DNA of 35,275 nt, taken from the IMG/VR virus record IMGVR_UViG_3300004460_000219, positions 1 to 35,275 of that record; one strand, given 5' to 3'. Made by a program: the position numbers and the translations under genes. Source of the DNA: a virus. Positions 23,448 through 32,617 of the stretch are shown here, in pieces. Numbering within the stretch: the first letter of the stretch is position 1; every line of letters begins with the position of its first letter. The notes beneath the pieces are model-generated. The model ran no database searches, was not told the DNA's origin, and worked only from the letters and a program-made list of their open reading frames with translations.

Positions 23448-25424
23448 TTAGTTATCAACTGGGTATGCTGCACCGACTCCTTTTCTATCTTTTCTAGTTT
23501 TATATGTAGGCGTACCTGAAAGTTTTCCTCCGTTATTCTTAATGTATAATGCCTGCTGTATCATAGCCGCCTCTGTTCCACTTTGCTTTGTAATGTAGTC
23601 TCTTATCTTTTTCATAGAACCAGCATCACTTATATTAATCCCTTCAGAGAATACTTTATTACCCTTAGGGTCTGTGTATGCAATCCTAACAAACTTACCA
23701 CTATTATCACCCATTTTGCTGAGTGCTTGAAGTTTAAATCCAGCTGGCATACTATCAGTATAGTTAGCCACAAAGTTATCGTTAGCATCGTCTCCTGCAG
23801 TAGTAACCATGGTTTGTATAGCAGCTTCTTGGGTATCATCAAACTTAGACTTTAGTATTCTTTTAAATGCAGCACCCTGGCTTTCTGTCGTTGACCCACC
23901 CTGTCTGTTAGCAAACACGTTATTAATATCGCTAGTTCCTAGTCTTCTAGCACCATCAGTACCACTTAGAGTACCTCCAGCACGTCTCATAACAGTCTCT
24001 ATATCATCTACGCCATGTATAAAGTTACCTAACCTAGCCCAATCTTCTAGCGTTATGTTATCTGGGTCATAAGGAATTACTTGGTTAAGAGTTGGGTCTT
24101 TATAACTCACCTCGATTTCACCATTTCTAGTTATGTCAATAGCTAGTATACTGTCTGAACCATCATTCTTTTTTCCTTCAGCTATCTTAGAGTTTAGTAG
24201 GTTAGTTATGGCAGTTTTCTTTTGTTGGTTAGTCCCGAAGTACAACGTGTTCCATGAGCTTACAATTTCTTCTTCAGCCTTTTCTACCTTTGATAGTTTC
24301 GATTTATCTAGTCTCTCCCTTGTTTCAGTGTAAGTAGTTTCTGATTCTGTGTAGTCTAGCTTATTTCTAAAGTTTGTTTGTGCAGCATCAAACGCAGCTT
24401 TGGTTTGGTCTTTAGTAAAATCAACCGTTATTGTTCCGCTTCCATCATCCTTTACTAGAACGTAGTTTTTACCATCCTTCACCTTACCTCTAAGATTTGG
24501 GTCAAGAGTTGGGTAGTAGGCATTACCATCCTTATCAAACTTTAAACTGTTTGTGAGTACCGACAACCTCTGGTATTCATTACCCAAATAGCTATTAATC
24601 ATATCCTTTTCGTACTTCTCAAAACTAGATATAGCGTCAGTTAAAGCACCAGATTCGTCCTTCCCTCTCTGCGTTGGGTCAAGAATAGTTCTTATGTTTC
24701 CAGAATAGTTTTCTCCACCAGCTGTTCTTATAGCTGTTACGAACTTAGCAGTACGCTCAGCCTCTGTGGCCATTGCTCCAGATAAATCAAACCTGTCATA
24801 CTTCTCCTTATACCTGTTTCTCATTTGATTAACAGTCATCCTTTCGCCTTCATTAGCTGAAAGCTTTTCAACTTTTATGTCATCATAATATTTGCCATCA
24901 GAATCTTTAAGCATGTCGTACTTACCTATACTTACCGCACCGCTTTCCATATTTATAAATGTTCCTGCCTCTCTAAGATTAGCAAGTCCCTCTATATTTT
25001 CCATAAGCATATTTTCAAGTACTTGGTTTTCGTTATTTTTAAACCTAACCATTTTCTCTTCGTACTCCTTCTGATATTCTTTAGTTAATCCAAACAGGCT
25101 TTTAGTGTCGTCTCTTAGTCTTTGACGTGCTGCAGTATACTGTCTGTCGGTCATCAAACCATTTTTAAAAAGTCTATCCTGAATAAGCCTAGCTCTTGAT
25201 GCGTCTGTTGCGTGATTGAGTGCAAATACATTAGCGGTTTTATAGTCACCAGATGGAGCTTCATCAAGCTCCTTCTGATAATCTAATGAGGCCTGTTGAA
25301 ACTCGTCTCTTCTATCTTGTCTGTCCTTACCAGCTTTTAAAAGACTATCACTAAGGTTCTTACCAATGGTCTGCCAGTCAAGGGCTTGACTGTTTTCTCT
25401 TTCTATATATCCGTAGTAGCTCAT
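23448..25424 (-). CDS. Putative internal virion (ejection/cargo) protein, 658 aa
   Basis: The 658-aa product is hydrophilic and helical, with charged coiled-coil stretches in its first third (GKDRQDRRDEFQQASLDYQKEL; KEYQKEYEEKMVRFKNNENQV) and near residues 345-385 (YTETRERLDKSKLSKVEKAEEEI). No enzyme motif is seen. Its place between a T7 gp14-like small internal protein and the giant virion protein matches the trio of ejected internal proteins in podoviruses. The ATG at 25424 is preceded by aaatagaatATG, 7 bases after the upstream stop, and the giant gene starts 13 bases after its end. Confidence 0.68.
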   Translation of the reverse strand: MSYYGYIERENSQALDWQTIGKNLSDSLLKAGKDRQDRRDEFQQASLDYQKELDEAPSGDYKTANVFALNHATDASRARLIQDRLFKNGLMTDRQYTAARQRLRDDTKSLFGLTKEYQKEYEEKMVRFKNNENQVLENMLMENIEGLANLREAGTFINMESGAVSIGKYDMLKDSDGKYYDDIKVEKLSANEGERMTVNQMRNRYKEKYDRFDLSGAMATEAERTAKFVTAIRTAGGENYSGNIRTILDPTQRGKDESGALTDAISSFEKYEKDMINSYLGNEYQRLSVLTNSLKFDKDGNAYYPTLDPNLRGKVKDGKNYVLVKDDGSGTITVDFTKDQTKAAFDAAQTNFRNKLDYTESETTYTETRERLDKSKLSKVEKAEEEIVSSWNTLYFGTNQQKKTAITNLLNSKIAEGKKNDGSDSILAIDITRNGEIEVSYKDPTLNQVIPYDPDNITLEDWARLGNFIHGVDDIETVMRRAGGTLSGTDGARRLGTSDINNVFANRQGGSTTESQGAAFKRILKSKFDDTQEAAIQTMVTTAGDDANDNFVANYTDSMPAGFKLQALSKMGDNSGKFVRIAYTDPKGNKVFSEGINISDAGSMKKIRDYITKQSGTEAAMIQQALYIKNNGGKLSGTPTYKTRKDRKGVGAAYPVDN

Positions 25425-25431
25425 ATTCTAT

Positions 25432-26313
25432 TTACTTGTTCATCTGGGCGTATATTGAAGCTTGTTGTTCAGGCGTAAGCTCCATCATAAAGTTTCTAAA
25501 CTCTAACTCTGTCATATCTTTAACATCACCCAGGCTTAATCTTTTTTCTTCTGAAATAGTTACAGTACCATCCTCATTTTGTGTGTTTATTAATCTGTTT
25601 GGAAGTGTTCCTCCTAGGGTTAATCCAGATATTTTATCTTGATACTCCTTCTGCATCCCTGGAAGTTTCTGTGTGTTAAAATCTTTTCTGCTTAAGTCAG
25701 AATCTCTTCGTTCCTGTCTGATAAATTTATTCTGTTTTCTTTGTGCTTTTTTAGCCTCGGCTGACTTACCGTAGGTACTTTGTGTAGCCATGTTTACACC
25801 CTGCATTGCTGCACTTGCAACACCCTGCAATCCTGCGCTAGTAGCTTGAGACGCAGAATCTGATAAAGCTGCAGCTGCTGTCTGAGCGCCTTGTATATTT
25901 CCAAGCTCCATCTGAATTCCTATGTCACTTTTTCTAGTTGCTTCATCAGCGGAAAGTTTTTCAAGGTCTCCCAAATCTTCTCCCATTGCTTTCCTCTGGG
26001 CACCTGCCGCTTCAAGAACTCCAGCTTGTATTCTGCCACTTCCAGCTAGTACTCCACGCTGGTCTCCCTCACGAACCATATCTATCTCAGTTTTAGCCTG
26101 TGTCTTTAACGCATCTGCCTCTCTTTCATAGGACTCTGTCTGAAGAGACAGGGCTTCCATTTCGTTTTTAGTTAAAGCTTTTTCAATTTTATCCATCGAA
26201 ATATCCGCTTGTAATTGCGCAGCTTCTGCTGCTCTTCTATCTTTACCTGCCTGAATAAAACTCATACCAGTTGTTATTGCTGTAATTGATAAACCTGCTA
26301 TTGCTCCTGACAT
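25432..26313 (-). CDS. Internal virion protein, T7 gp14-like, 293 aa
   Basis: The N-terminus (MSGAIAGLSITAITTGMSFIQAGKDRRAAEAAQLQADISMDK) is a hydrophobic helix followed by an Ala/Gln-rich coiled coil, the pattern of gp14-type internal proteins that insert in the host outer membrane during DNA ejection. A central Ala/Gly/Ser-rich segment (residues about 135-175; AAAALSDSASQATSAGLQGVASAAMQG) precedes a basic region (KKAQRKQNKFIRQERRD). It is followed by two larger internal proteins, the usual order in podoviruses. It overlaps the upstream cupin-like gene by 16 bases. The family call rests on composition and position, not on a strict motif. Confidence 0.68.
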   Translation of the reverse strand: MSGAIAGLSITAITTGMSFIQAGKDRRAAEAAQLQADISMDKIEKALTKNEMEALSLQTESYEREADALKTQAKTEIDMVREGDQRGVLAGSGRIQAGVLEAAGAQRKAMGEDLGDLEKLSADEATRKSDIGIQMELGNIQGAQTAAAALSDSASQATSAGLQGVASAAMQGVNMATQSTYGKSAEAKKAQRKQNKFIRQERRDSDLSRKDFNTQKLPGMQKEYQDKISGLTLGGTLPNRLINTQNEDGTVTISEEKRLSLGDVKDMTELEFRNFMMELTPEQQASIYAQMNK

Positions 26314-26819
26314 AATAATTTTTTATTTAATATAACGTGCTCAGGAAGTTCTTTATAATCTTCTGTATAAACTTCTTTCTCAGCCTCTTCTACTGTTGTT
26401 GCATCTGTTCTGTAAACACAAACCCAAGTTGTATCCTCATGGATATAAGCAACTCTTTGTGTTCCTATCTCAGTCATTACTTTCATGGGGGCTTTTATTT
26501 TTTTAACCTCCCCTGTGTCTAGTAAAACTGACATCTCTCCTTTTAAAAAAAAAGAAGGATGATTTTGCTTATGAATAAAGCTTACCACCAACGTGCCCTT
26601 AGGCATATATATTTCTCTGGTGTACAGCCCGTCTTTTAAATGATGACTCACTGGCATTAACTCATCCATTTCTGGGGTATGATGTACAACAGCCTCATCG
26701 TGAGACACAAGTCTCTCTTTAAATAACTTAATATTCTCCCAAAGAACACCCCTGTTTTCATGAACATATCCTAATATGTCCTCAGGTCTTTTTTTCTTAA
26801 AGATACTTAATATACCCAT
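26298..26819 (-). CDS. Small cupin-like tail-associated protein, 173 aa
   Basis: The central part (about 66-135; YTREIYMPKGTLVVSFIHKQNHPSFFLKGEMSVLLDTGEVKKIKAPMKVMTEIGTQRVAYIHEDTTWVCVYRT) has the strand-rich, His/Gly/Glu-containing pattern of a cupin barrel. From memory, similar small cupin-like proteins sit among tail genes of Bacteroidota phages. Whether it binds metal is unclear. The basic N-terminus (MGILSIFKKKRPED) is unlike a signal peptide. A perfect TATCTTTG promoter-like box lies just upstream (26828-26835). The 3' end overlaps the gp14-like gene. Confidence 0.62.
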   Translation of the reverse strand: MGILSIFKKKRPEDILGYVHENRGVLWENIKLFKERLVSHDEAVVHHTPEMDELMPVSHHLKDGLYTREIYMPKGTLVVSFIHKQNHPSFFLKGEMSVLLDTGEVKKIKAPMKVMTEIGTQRVAYIHEDTTWVCVYRTDATTVEEAEKEVYTEDYKELPEHVILNKKLLCQEQ

Positions 26820-26827
26820 AACTTTTA

Positions 26828-26835
26828 CAAAGATA
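26828..26835 (-). promoter_or_regulatory. Candidate -7 box TATCTTTG before the cupin-like gene
   Basis: On the minus strand TATCTTTG matches the Bacteroidota -7 consensus TAnnTTTG exactly. It lies between the stop of the 268-aa tail gene and the ATG at 26819. Transcription would begin only a few bases before the ATG, giving a nearly leaderless mRNA. No good -33 TTTG is seen about 20 bases upstream, so the call is tentative. Confidence 0.4.
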
Positions 26836-26841
26836 TGAATT

Positions 26842-27648
26842 TTATGGGAAACTTTTAAACGCTTGACTTTTTACAACAAACAATTCTGTAGCAGATGTGT
26901 TGTCGTTTGTTAATGTGAACTCACAAAAATGACCCATCACGCCCTGAGACTCTGCTATGGAATTTTTAATGTATAAAAAATATTCATTATCTGATGGTAT
27001 AGGTCCTGCTCCTGGAACAAAAGTATTAATTATAACCTTAGATGTTCCATCGTTTGACAGAACAACAGACGTAACTATACCTGCCAGGCTTGGCTGTATC
27101 ACCCCTAAAACTTGAACTCCAAAATAAAAAGCATCACCAATGGAAAGCATTGAGTCTACTATAGTTGGAGGAATAAATGTAATCTCTGTATCTACAAGTC
27201 CAACCTGTATACTATCACTTACACCAATACCTGTTAATGAACGCAAAGGATATTGGTCTGCATTAGCAGGAACACTTCCTTCGTTTCTAATGTAAGAGAA
27301 CCAGTCACCTTCCTTCTTCTCAAACTCAGAGTAGTTAATAAACCCTGTAGTCTGTTGGTCTGTTATAAAAGTTCCAGTCCAAGCATCATCTCCTTCCAGA
27401 GAAATTGTTTTAAATTTTTTATTTTCTGTAGGAACATCGTTAAATATACTTGTTAATTTAGAAATCCCTTGCTCTCCGTAAAAATTATTTCTTACCTCGT
27501 TTGTATTATGCTCGTAAAGGTTGCCTCCTTTAAAGCTGTACATAAACTGATTCATTCCTTTTATAATCTCAGGGTAGTAAGAATAAAAAGAAGGCCATCC
27601 CTTAGAGGATGCGCTGTATGTTAATGTGTATAAAAAGTTTTCTTCCAT
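26842..27648 (-). CDS. Tail protein resembling the C-terminal part of crAss-like muzzle proteins, 268 aa
   Basis: Residues 5-75 (LYTLTYSASSKGWPSFYSYYPEIIKGMNQFMYSFKGGNLYEHNTNEVRNNFYGEQGISKLTSIFN) recall the segment TYS-x-KGW-x-SF-x-SY...GMN...GG-LY-x-HN...FYG found near the end of muzzle/stabilisation-type tail proteins of crAss-like and related phages, as I remember it. The rest is strand-rich (SIQVGLVDTEITFIPPTIVDSMLSIGDAFYFG). Here it is a separate gene after the 1489-aa muzzle-like gene and a 158-aa protein. It probably forms part of the tail nozzle. It starts 9 bases after the upstream stop. Confidence 0.62.
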   Translation of the reverse strand: MEENFLYTLTYSASSKGWPSFYSYYPEIIKGMNQFMYSFKGGNLYEHNTNEVRNNFYGEQGISKLTSIFNDVPTENKKFKTISLEGDDAWTGTFITDQQTTGFINYSEFEKKEGDWFSYIRNEGSVPANADQYPLRSLTGIGVSDSIQVGLVDTEITFIPPTIVDSMLSIGDAFYFGVQVLGVIQPSLAGIVTSVVLSNDGTSKVIINTFVPGAGPIPSDNEYFLYIKNSIAESQGVMGHFCEFTLTNDNTSATELFVVKSQAFKSFP

Positions 27649-27657
27649 ATTTTTAAA

Positions 27658-28134
27658 TTAAACAACGTCACATGCCTGACCTACACCACACTCGTAAATA
27701 AATAAAACCGTCTGGCTCTCAATCTCTAACATTTTAAAAGTCGTTGAAGGGTTGCTTGTTGTTGTTTCAAACTCCGAAACAGCATAAAAACCATCTGGAA
27801 TCGAGGCACCAGCTATTACATCTCCAACAGTTATTTGGGTATAGCTATTACCAGATACAGTAGTAAATTCTACATCTATATCAAAAGAAGAACCAAACTG
27901 ACAAAAAGTATTACAGATACTCTGTGGGTTTAGAACTCTAAAGAAGCTAGGCTCAACACACTCCTCTGGACAGTTCTGAGCAGGCTGTAAAACACAGTTA
28001 ACCAGCTCACGAGCAATAGTCTCGTCAGAATAAAATCCATCTGGAGCACAGGTATCCATTCCAATATCTGTAAAGATAGCAGTTGATGACGCAAGGTCGG
28101 GTCCGTTTAGGTAATATGTTTCAAGTGGTGACAT
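27658..28134 (-). CDS. Cysteine-rich small tail-associated protein, 158 aa
   Basis: I do not recognise the family. The product is Cys-rich (CAPDGFYSDE; CVLQPAQNCPEECVEPSFFRVLNPQSICNTFCQFG; YECGVGQACDVV) and strand-rich, so it may be held by disulfides or bind metal in the virion. Its place between the muzzle-like protein and the muzzle C-terminal-like protein suggests a tail decoration or receptor-contact role. The ATG at 28134, 11 bases after the upstream stop within an A-rich tract, is preferred over an in-frame TTG at 28161 that lies inside the upstream gene. Confidence 0.62.
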   Translation of the reverse strand: MSPLETYYLNGPDLASSTAIFTDIGMDTCAPDGFYSDETIARELVNCVLQPAQNCPEECVEPSFFRVLNPQSICNTFCQFGSSFDIDVEFTTVSGNSYTQITVGDVIAGASIPDGFYAVSEFETTTSNPSTTFKMLEIESQTVLFIYECGVGQACDVV

Positions 28135-28145
28135 TATATTTTTTT

Positions 28146-31100
28146 TTAAGGTTCTTGACAATCACAGCAAGCGTTCTGAAGGCTTGATGTTGAATAGCAT
28201 AAGCTTGCAGGTGTTGACTGTCTGTAGTCATACACTAGATACAGGTTGCCACCGACATCAGGCATTGTAAATTCTCCTGAATAAATTAAAGGCGCTTGAC
28301 TAACATTCAAAGGAAGTGGAGCACCTGCCGCACTTAATAGGCTTGTTATCCCAGCAGTTGTTGGTGGGTAATTTGTACTTGTTCTCAATGAATAAAAAGA
28401 ATCTTGAGATGGGTCAAACACAAAACTATCCGTTGGTCTCTTGTTAGATATAATACTTACTTCGGCACCGTTAGCAGGAACAACACCTCCTCCTTGCGGA
28501 GCAAATATATCTGTGTACTGACTTATAATAAAAGTTCCTGTATCATCTAAAAATGTAACCTGCTCACTATGAAGCGGTGATACAAAATCACCGTCTGTCC
28601 ATCTGTACTCGTTATGAATATTGTTTCCAGAATCAGGAGCGTTTGTTAAACATATCTGATATACTCTAATACCTGTTGGGGCTGGACAAGCAAGCCTAAC
28701 TGTTAAAGAAGAATTCTTTTTCCCTTCAATAAACACAGTTGCTGTAGTTTGTGAAACACTATTCTTGTCAAAAATCCATCCAGTTGTTCCGTTAGAAAGC
28801 AATGTAGTAGGCACGACATCAACAGAGTTATATCTAACTCTAATAGAACTAAGGTCAGAACCTGATGGTGTTTGTGCAGTTACAGTTAAAGCTGTATCTC
28901 CAACTATTGTACCTAGGTCTAAGCAGTACTCAACAGATTTGTCGCTATTAAAAGCAAACTCTCTGTTAATACCACAAGCAATACATTCCTCTTCTGAAGG
29001 TAACTCAATTGGGTTCATACTAAGAACATACTCGTTCATGTACGGGTCAAAGCCTCCAATCTTTTGATAGTTTATACTTGATATAAATCTATCTCTAAAC
29101 CACGACCTCATTCCTGATTCGGACACAACCGTAAGCTGCTCGTTAGACCCTGAAGAACCTGTTAATTTTATAACAGCTCCTCTTTTGGCATCAGTAAAAT
29201 ACTTATCAAATCCCCACGAACAGAAGCTCTCAGGGTTTCTAGATATTCCGTACTCTTCAATCCTAGCTATCTGCGTTCCTAGTACCTCAGGTATAGAGGC
29301 AACTGTACCTCCTCCAATTGAATCACTAATCAGGTTTTTACCAGCTAATACATAGGATATCTTATCCTCTTGAAGTACAAGTATATCTGTTTCTCTACCA
29401 CTTAACTTTTCAATAGGACCGTAAACATCCTCAAGCGGTTTGAAGTTTAGTAAACCTAGGTTAAACTCATTAAGCTTATTTACATTACTCTCATCATTGT
29501 ATACGCCACTATATGTTAAGTCAGCAAAACGATGTGCCTGTCTAAACTCTACCTCAGATGTAGAAGTGGTTCTTTCACCTAAAGAAAATTCTTTACCCAC
29601 AACAGAGTCACGAATCCTATAGCTCTCAACCCCGTTACCAAAAGAAAAACAATTAAAGAAATCAGTTTTAATAATAGCTGGCTGAGTCGCTGTCTGATTC
29701 TGTATATTACCTTCGTGTGTTCCAGTGTTTTTATCAATACTATAAACATCAGCTGACTCATACCATAAATCAGGAGTAGCATCCTGAGGCTCTGTTTCAA
29801 AAACTAGCGTGGTCTCAGCCCTAAATACTTCAATTGTAGCGTCAATACATGCGCGTCTCTTCTGACTATTCGCAGCACCTGAACAGCTATTAGTACCTAC
29901 AAGACCTAAGTATAATGCGTTACCAGGGTCTCCTGCAGGACCTTCATTACCTTCTATAAACTGCCACTGATAAACACATCTATCCTCAGGCATCTGTCCT
30001 TCCGCTGGTGTTCGTAAAGCTGGGTTATAGTAATTAGCAAAGTAAGGAGGAGGACAATCCTGGTCTCCAGCCACCTCAACTCTACCGCCATCAAGTCTTG
30101 ACGCGATGTTGTCTCCGTCAAAAAACTCTTTAAAATTATCATAGTCCTGAGAGGCTACTAATTTAAGCTCTAAAATATACGTTCTTTTTTCACACTTCCC
30201 ATTAGTTCCATCTCTCTTAAACGTAACATTTATATTTACCCTAGACCCTTGAGGTATGTCGTACTGTAAATAGAACCCAGGATTATCTGGGTCTGGGATA
30301 CTTACAGGGTAATTCAGTCTTGGATGCTGACCTCCTCTTTGAGCACAATTGTTTTTGTGCCCTTCTAATATAAATGGAAGCTCAGCCTCTACTACCGTAA
30401 AGTCATTAGGAATAATTTTCATGTAAGTCCCTGCAGGTATTGGAATTTCTTGACCAGATTCAGAAGTAGGGGCAGGAACTATAAAATCCCTAGTCTCAGC
30501 AGTCTTAGTTAATACGGTAGCGTACTGACATCTAGATGTTACACCACTTGTATCCGCTTTTACCCTTAGCCTATCTCCTTCCTGAACTTTTCTTGCGTTC
30601 TCCCCTTCTAATAAAAAGAATACCGCAGACGTTGTGGTGTCAGCTATGAAAAGATTTGTAAATACTGTATTGTAGTCCTCGAAGTCAGGCTTCATAACAA
30701 ACTTATATCTATCAGCCCAAGAGGGCGCAAGCTGTGATTGTGGAATAGTTACCTGCACAGAGTTCTGTGTTGCAGATTTTGAGCATCCTACATGAACTGT
30801 ATTCTGTGGACTAACTAATGCTGTACTAGAACGATTAAACTCATCCATATACACAATACCTACCTCATAATCTCTATCACTATGAAGACTCTTTGGGTTT
30901 CCTGTGCTTAAAAAAGTACCGCTTGCTGAAGTTACTTGATAGTACTCATATACATTAAATGTTGGATTGTTTAGCGCGTCAACAAACCTCATAGCAACAG
31001 GAACAATACCTATCTCTGTGCTTGACGGAGAGCTTATTATTCTTATTGGTTGTCCTTCCCCACTAATCCCACTAGCAAATTTAGTTAACGCATCTAGGTT

Positions 31101-32615
31101 GTTAGGTATAAAACAATTAAAATTATCTGTTACGGTGTTACCGTCACAAGAGGTTTCACTCCCTGGTGTATTATCATACACAGGTTTTATGTTTAGCGCT
31201 GTTCCTATAAGATTAACAAACGATGGGTCAATAGATAGTTCATAAACACTGTTAAAATCAACGGGAAGATTAAAAGAAAAGTCTAGCTCTAAGTTACTTG
31301 ATGTCTGAGTTGGTGAAGGTGTGTCTCCACTGAAGCCTTGATGCCCATATCTAATCTCAAAAAACAAAGTTGCCCCTGCTTTTAGTTCAACATCAGCAAG
31401 GTTAAAAAATGCCGCTGCATTTGCTGTGCTTCTCTGAACATCAATAGAGTAAATATAAGGAGTGCTAAAGTCTGTAAATTCTCCTATCCCAATCTCTTCA
31501 GAAATAAGTTCTGTAAAATATTCTAGTCTTATGGGGTTTTCGTTTAAGTCCTCCAGGTCGTACCCGTCCACATAGTTTCCATATATCAAACGATTGCCCA
31601 TAACTGTTTGAGCCTGAGCCTTTAGCGGAACATTGTCAAACATTCTAACAAGCTGCGTTGCATTAAGAACTGTGTATATTTTACTATTGTTAAAGCTTAA
31701 AACATAATTGGTATTGTCTGCGTACCCTAGATTTTGTTTATTAAATAATTCAATTGACTTTATAACATTACTTGTCGTTTCTTTGAAGACAACCTCTACA
31801 GATTTTACCAACCTTCCCCCACTATTGAATGTAACATTGGCGCTATTAAAAGCGTTTATCATTCCTTCATTTAACCCTGAGTCTATAGTATACTCAAAGT
31901 TCTTAGGAGCAAATGCTGGCTCGCTGAACTGAGACAACGCAGAGTACTCTCCGTCCTCATATCTATATCTGTATGCAAATGTTATAAATCTTTCTTCTAA
32001 AAAATTCTCTTCACCACCAACATTAACCAGCTCGAAAGTTGGTGCTTGTGTAGGCGGTTTTTTAATAACCAACAATTGTTCAGCTAGGTCTGGAGCTACT
32101 GAATCATAATTTCTTTTTATGTTTATAACCCTAGGCTGGTTGTAGTTGTCTGTCCAGAACAACAGGTCTTCAACTCTGTTAACGCCTGTGATTAAGTATC
32201 TAGAATTAAAATTAAGAACTGATATATCGTCTGGAACTAAAGGGCTTGAAGTTGTTACCACATGATATGTAAGCAGTGTTTGTGTTACATTAAATGATAC
32301 AACAAGGTCTGCAATCACTTTAACGCCAGATGATAATTGAAATGTTGGGTCATGAACAAACCAGTATATAGTTTCTCTTTGTCCATCTTCAAACGCACCT
32401 ATACAGGTAGCGTTGTCGCTTAAAGGAATTGAGTCTATACTTAAGCTGGTCAATCTGGTGTTGCCCTTTGCGTTCTCAACAGAGCCCACCTCTGATTCTT
32501 CTGTAGAACCAAGCCTTACGTTTAAGGCATCAACGTACTCACCATTAGGCAATAAGCGTTCATCAACGCTTTTATTCATTCGCCCTGCAATAAAATTTCT
32601 AGTAACTTCTGCCAT
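28146..32615 (-). CDS. Tail muzzle/nozzle (stabilisation) protein, crAss-like type, 1489 aa
   Basis: The N-terminus (TRNFIAGRMNKSVDERLLPNGEYVDALNVRLGS, 4-36) and the later block ETDILVLQEDKISYVLAGKNLISDS...PEVLGTQIARIEEYGISRNPESFCSWGFDKYFTDAKRGAV followed by WFRDRF...KIGGFDPYMNEYVLSMN (about 1090-1210) are strongly reminiscent of the muzzle/stabilisation proteins of crAss-like phages, which cap the tail tube like T7 gp12 and P22 gp10. Strand-rich repeats in between suit a beta-propeller. The C-terminus carries a Cys cluster (NACCDCQEP). The ATG at 32615 is 2 bases after the stop of the ring-protein gene. Long extra beta domains may carry the receptor-binding function, because no separate fibre gene is visible. 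Confidence 0.78.
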   Translation of the reverse strand: MAEVTRNFIAGRMNKSVDERLLPNGEYVDALNVRLGSTEESEVGSVENAKGNTRLTSLSIDSIPLSDNATCIGAFEDGQRETIYWFVHDPTFQLSSGVKVIADLVVSFNVTQTLLTYHVVTTSSPLVPDDISVLNFNSRYLITGVNRVEDLLFWTDNYNQPRVINIKRNYDSVAPDLAEQLLVIKKPPTQAPTFELVNVGGEENFLEERFITFAYRYRYEDGEYSALSQFSEPAFAPKNFEYTIDSGLNEGMINAFNSANVTFNSGGRLVKSVEVVFKETTSNVIKSIELFNKQNLGYADNTNYVLSFNNSKIYTVLNATQLVRMFDNVPLKAQAQTVMGNRLIYGNYVDGYDLEDLNENPIRLEYFTELISEEIGIGEFTDFSTPYIYSIDVQRSTANAAAFFNLADVELKAGATLFFEIRYGHQGFSGDTPSPTQTSSNLELDFSFNLPVDFNSVYELSIDPSFVNLIGTALNIKPVYDNTPGSETSCDGNTVTDNFNCFIPNNLDALTKFASGISGEGQPIRIISSPSSTEIGIVPVAMRFVDALNNPTFNVYEYYQVTSASGTFLSTGNPKSLHSDRDYEVGIVYMDEFNRSSTALVSPQNTVHVGCSKSATQNSVQVTIPQSQLAPSWADRYKFVMKPDFEDYNTVFTNLFIADTTTSAVFFLLEGENARKVQEGDRLRVKADTSGVTSRCQYATVLTKTAETRDFIVPAPTSESGQEIPIPAGTYMKIIPNDFTVVEAELPFILEGHKNNCAQRGGQHPRLNYPVSIPDPDNPGFYLQYDIPQGSRVNINVTFKRDGTNGKCEKRTYILELKLVASQDYDNFKEFFDGDNIASRLDGGRVEVAGDQDCPPPYFANYYNPALRTPAEGQMPEDRCVYQWQFIEGNEGPAGDPGNALYLGLVGTNSCSGAANSQKRRACIDATIEVFRAETTLVFETEPQDATPDLWYESADVYSIDKNTGTHEGNIQNQTATQPAIIKTDFFNCFSFGNGVESYRIRDSVVGKEFSLGERTTSTSEVEFRQAHRFADLTYSGVYNDESNVNKLNEFNLGLLNFKPLEDVYGPIEKLSGRETDILVLQEDKISYVLAGKNLISDSIGGGTVASIPEVLGTQIARIEEYGISRNPESFCSWGFDKYFTDAKRGAVIKLTGSSGSNEQLTVVSESGMRSWFRDRFISSINYQKIGGFDPYMNEYVLSMNPIELPSEEECIACGINREFAFNSDKSVEYCLDLGTIVGDTALTVTAQTPSGSDLSSIRVRYNSVDVVPTTLLSNGTTGWIFDKNSVSQTTATVFIEGKKNSSLTVRLACPAPTGIRVYQICLTNAPDSGNNIHNEYRWTDGDFVSPLHSEQVTFLDDTGTFIISQYTDIFAPQGGGVVPANGAEVSIISNKRPTDSFVFDPSQDSFYSLRTSTNYPPTTAGITSLLSAAGAPLPLNVSQAPLIYSGEFTMPDVGGNLYLVYDYRQSTPASLCYSTSSLQNACCDCQEP

Positions 32616-32617
32616 GT

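Noticed and set aside
14142-25642. Many plus-strand open frames inside the minus-strand virion genes
   Set aside because: They are antisense shadows of long, confident minus-strand genes, with no start context and low-complexity Ser/Leu-rich translations.
28135-28161. Earlier TTG start for the Cys-rich tail protein
   Set aside because: It overlaps the end of the muzzle-like gene, while the ATG at 28134 follows an A-rich tract 11 bases after that stop.
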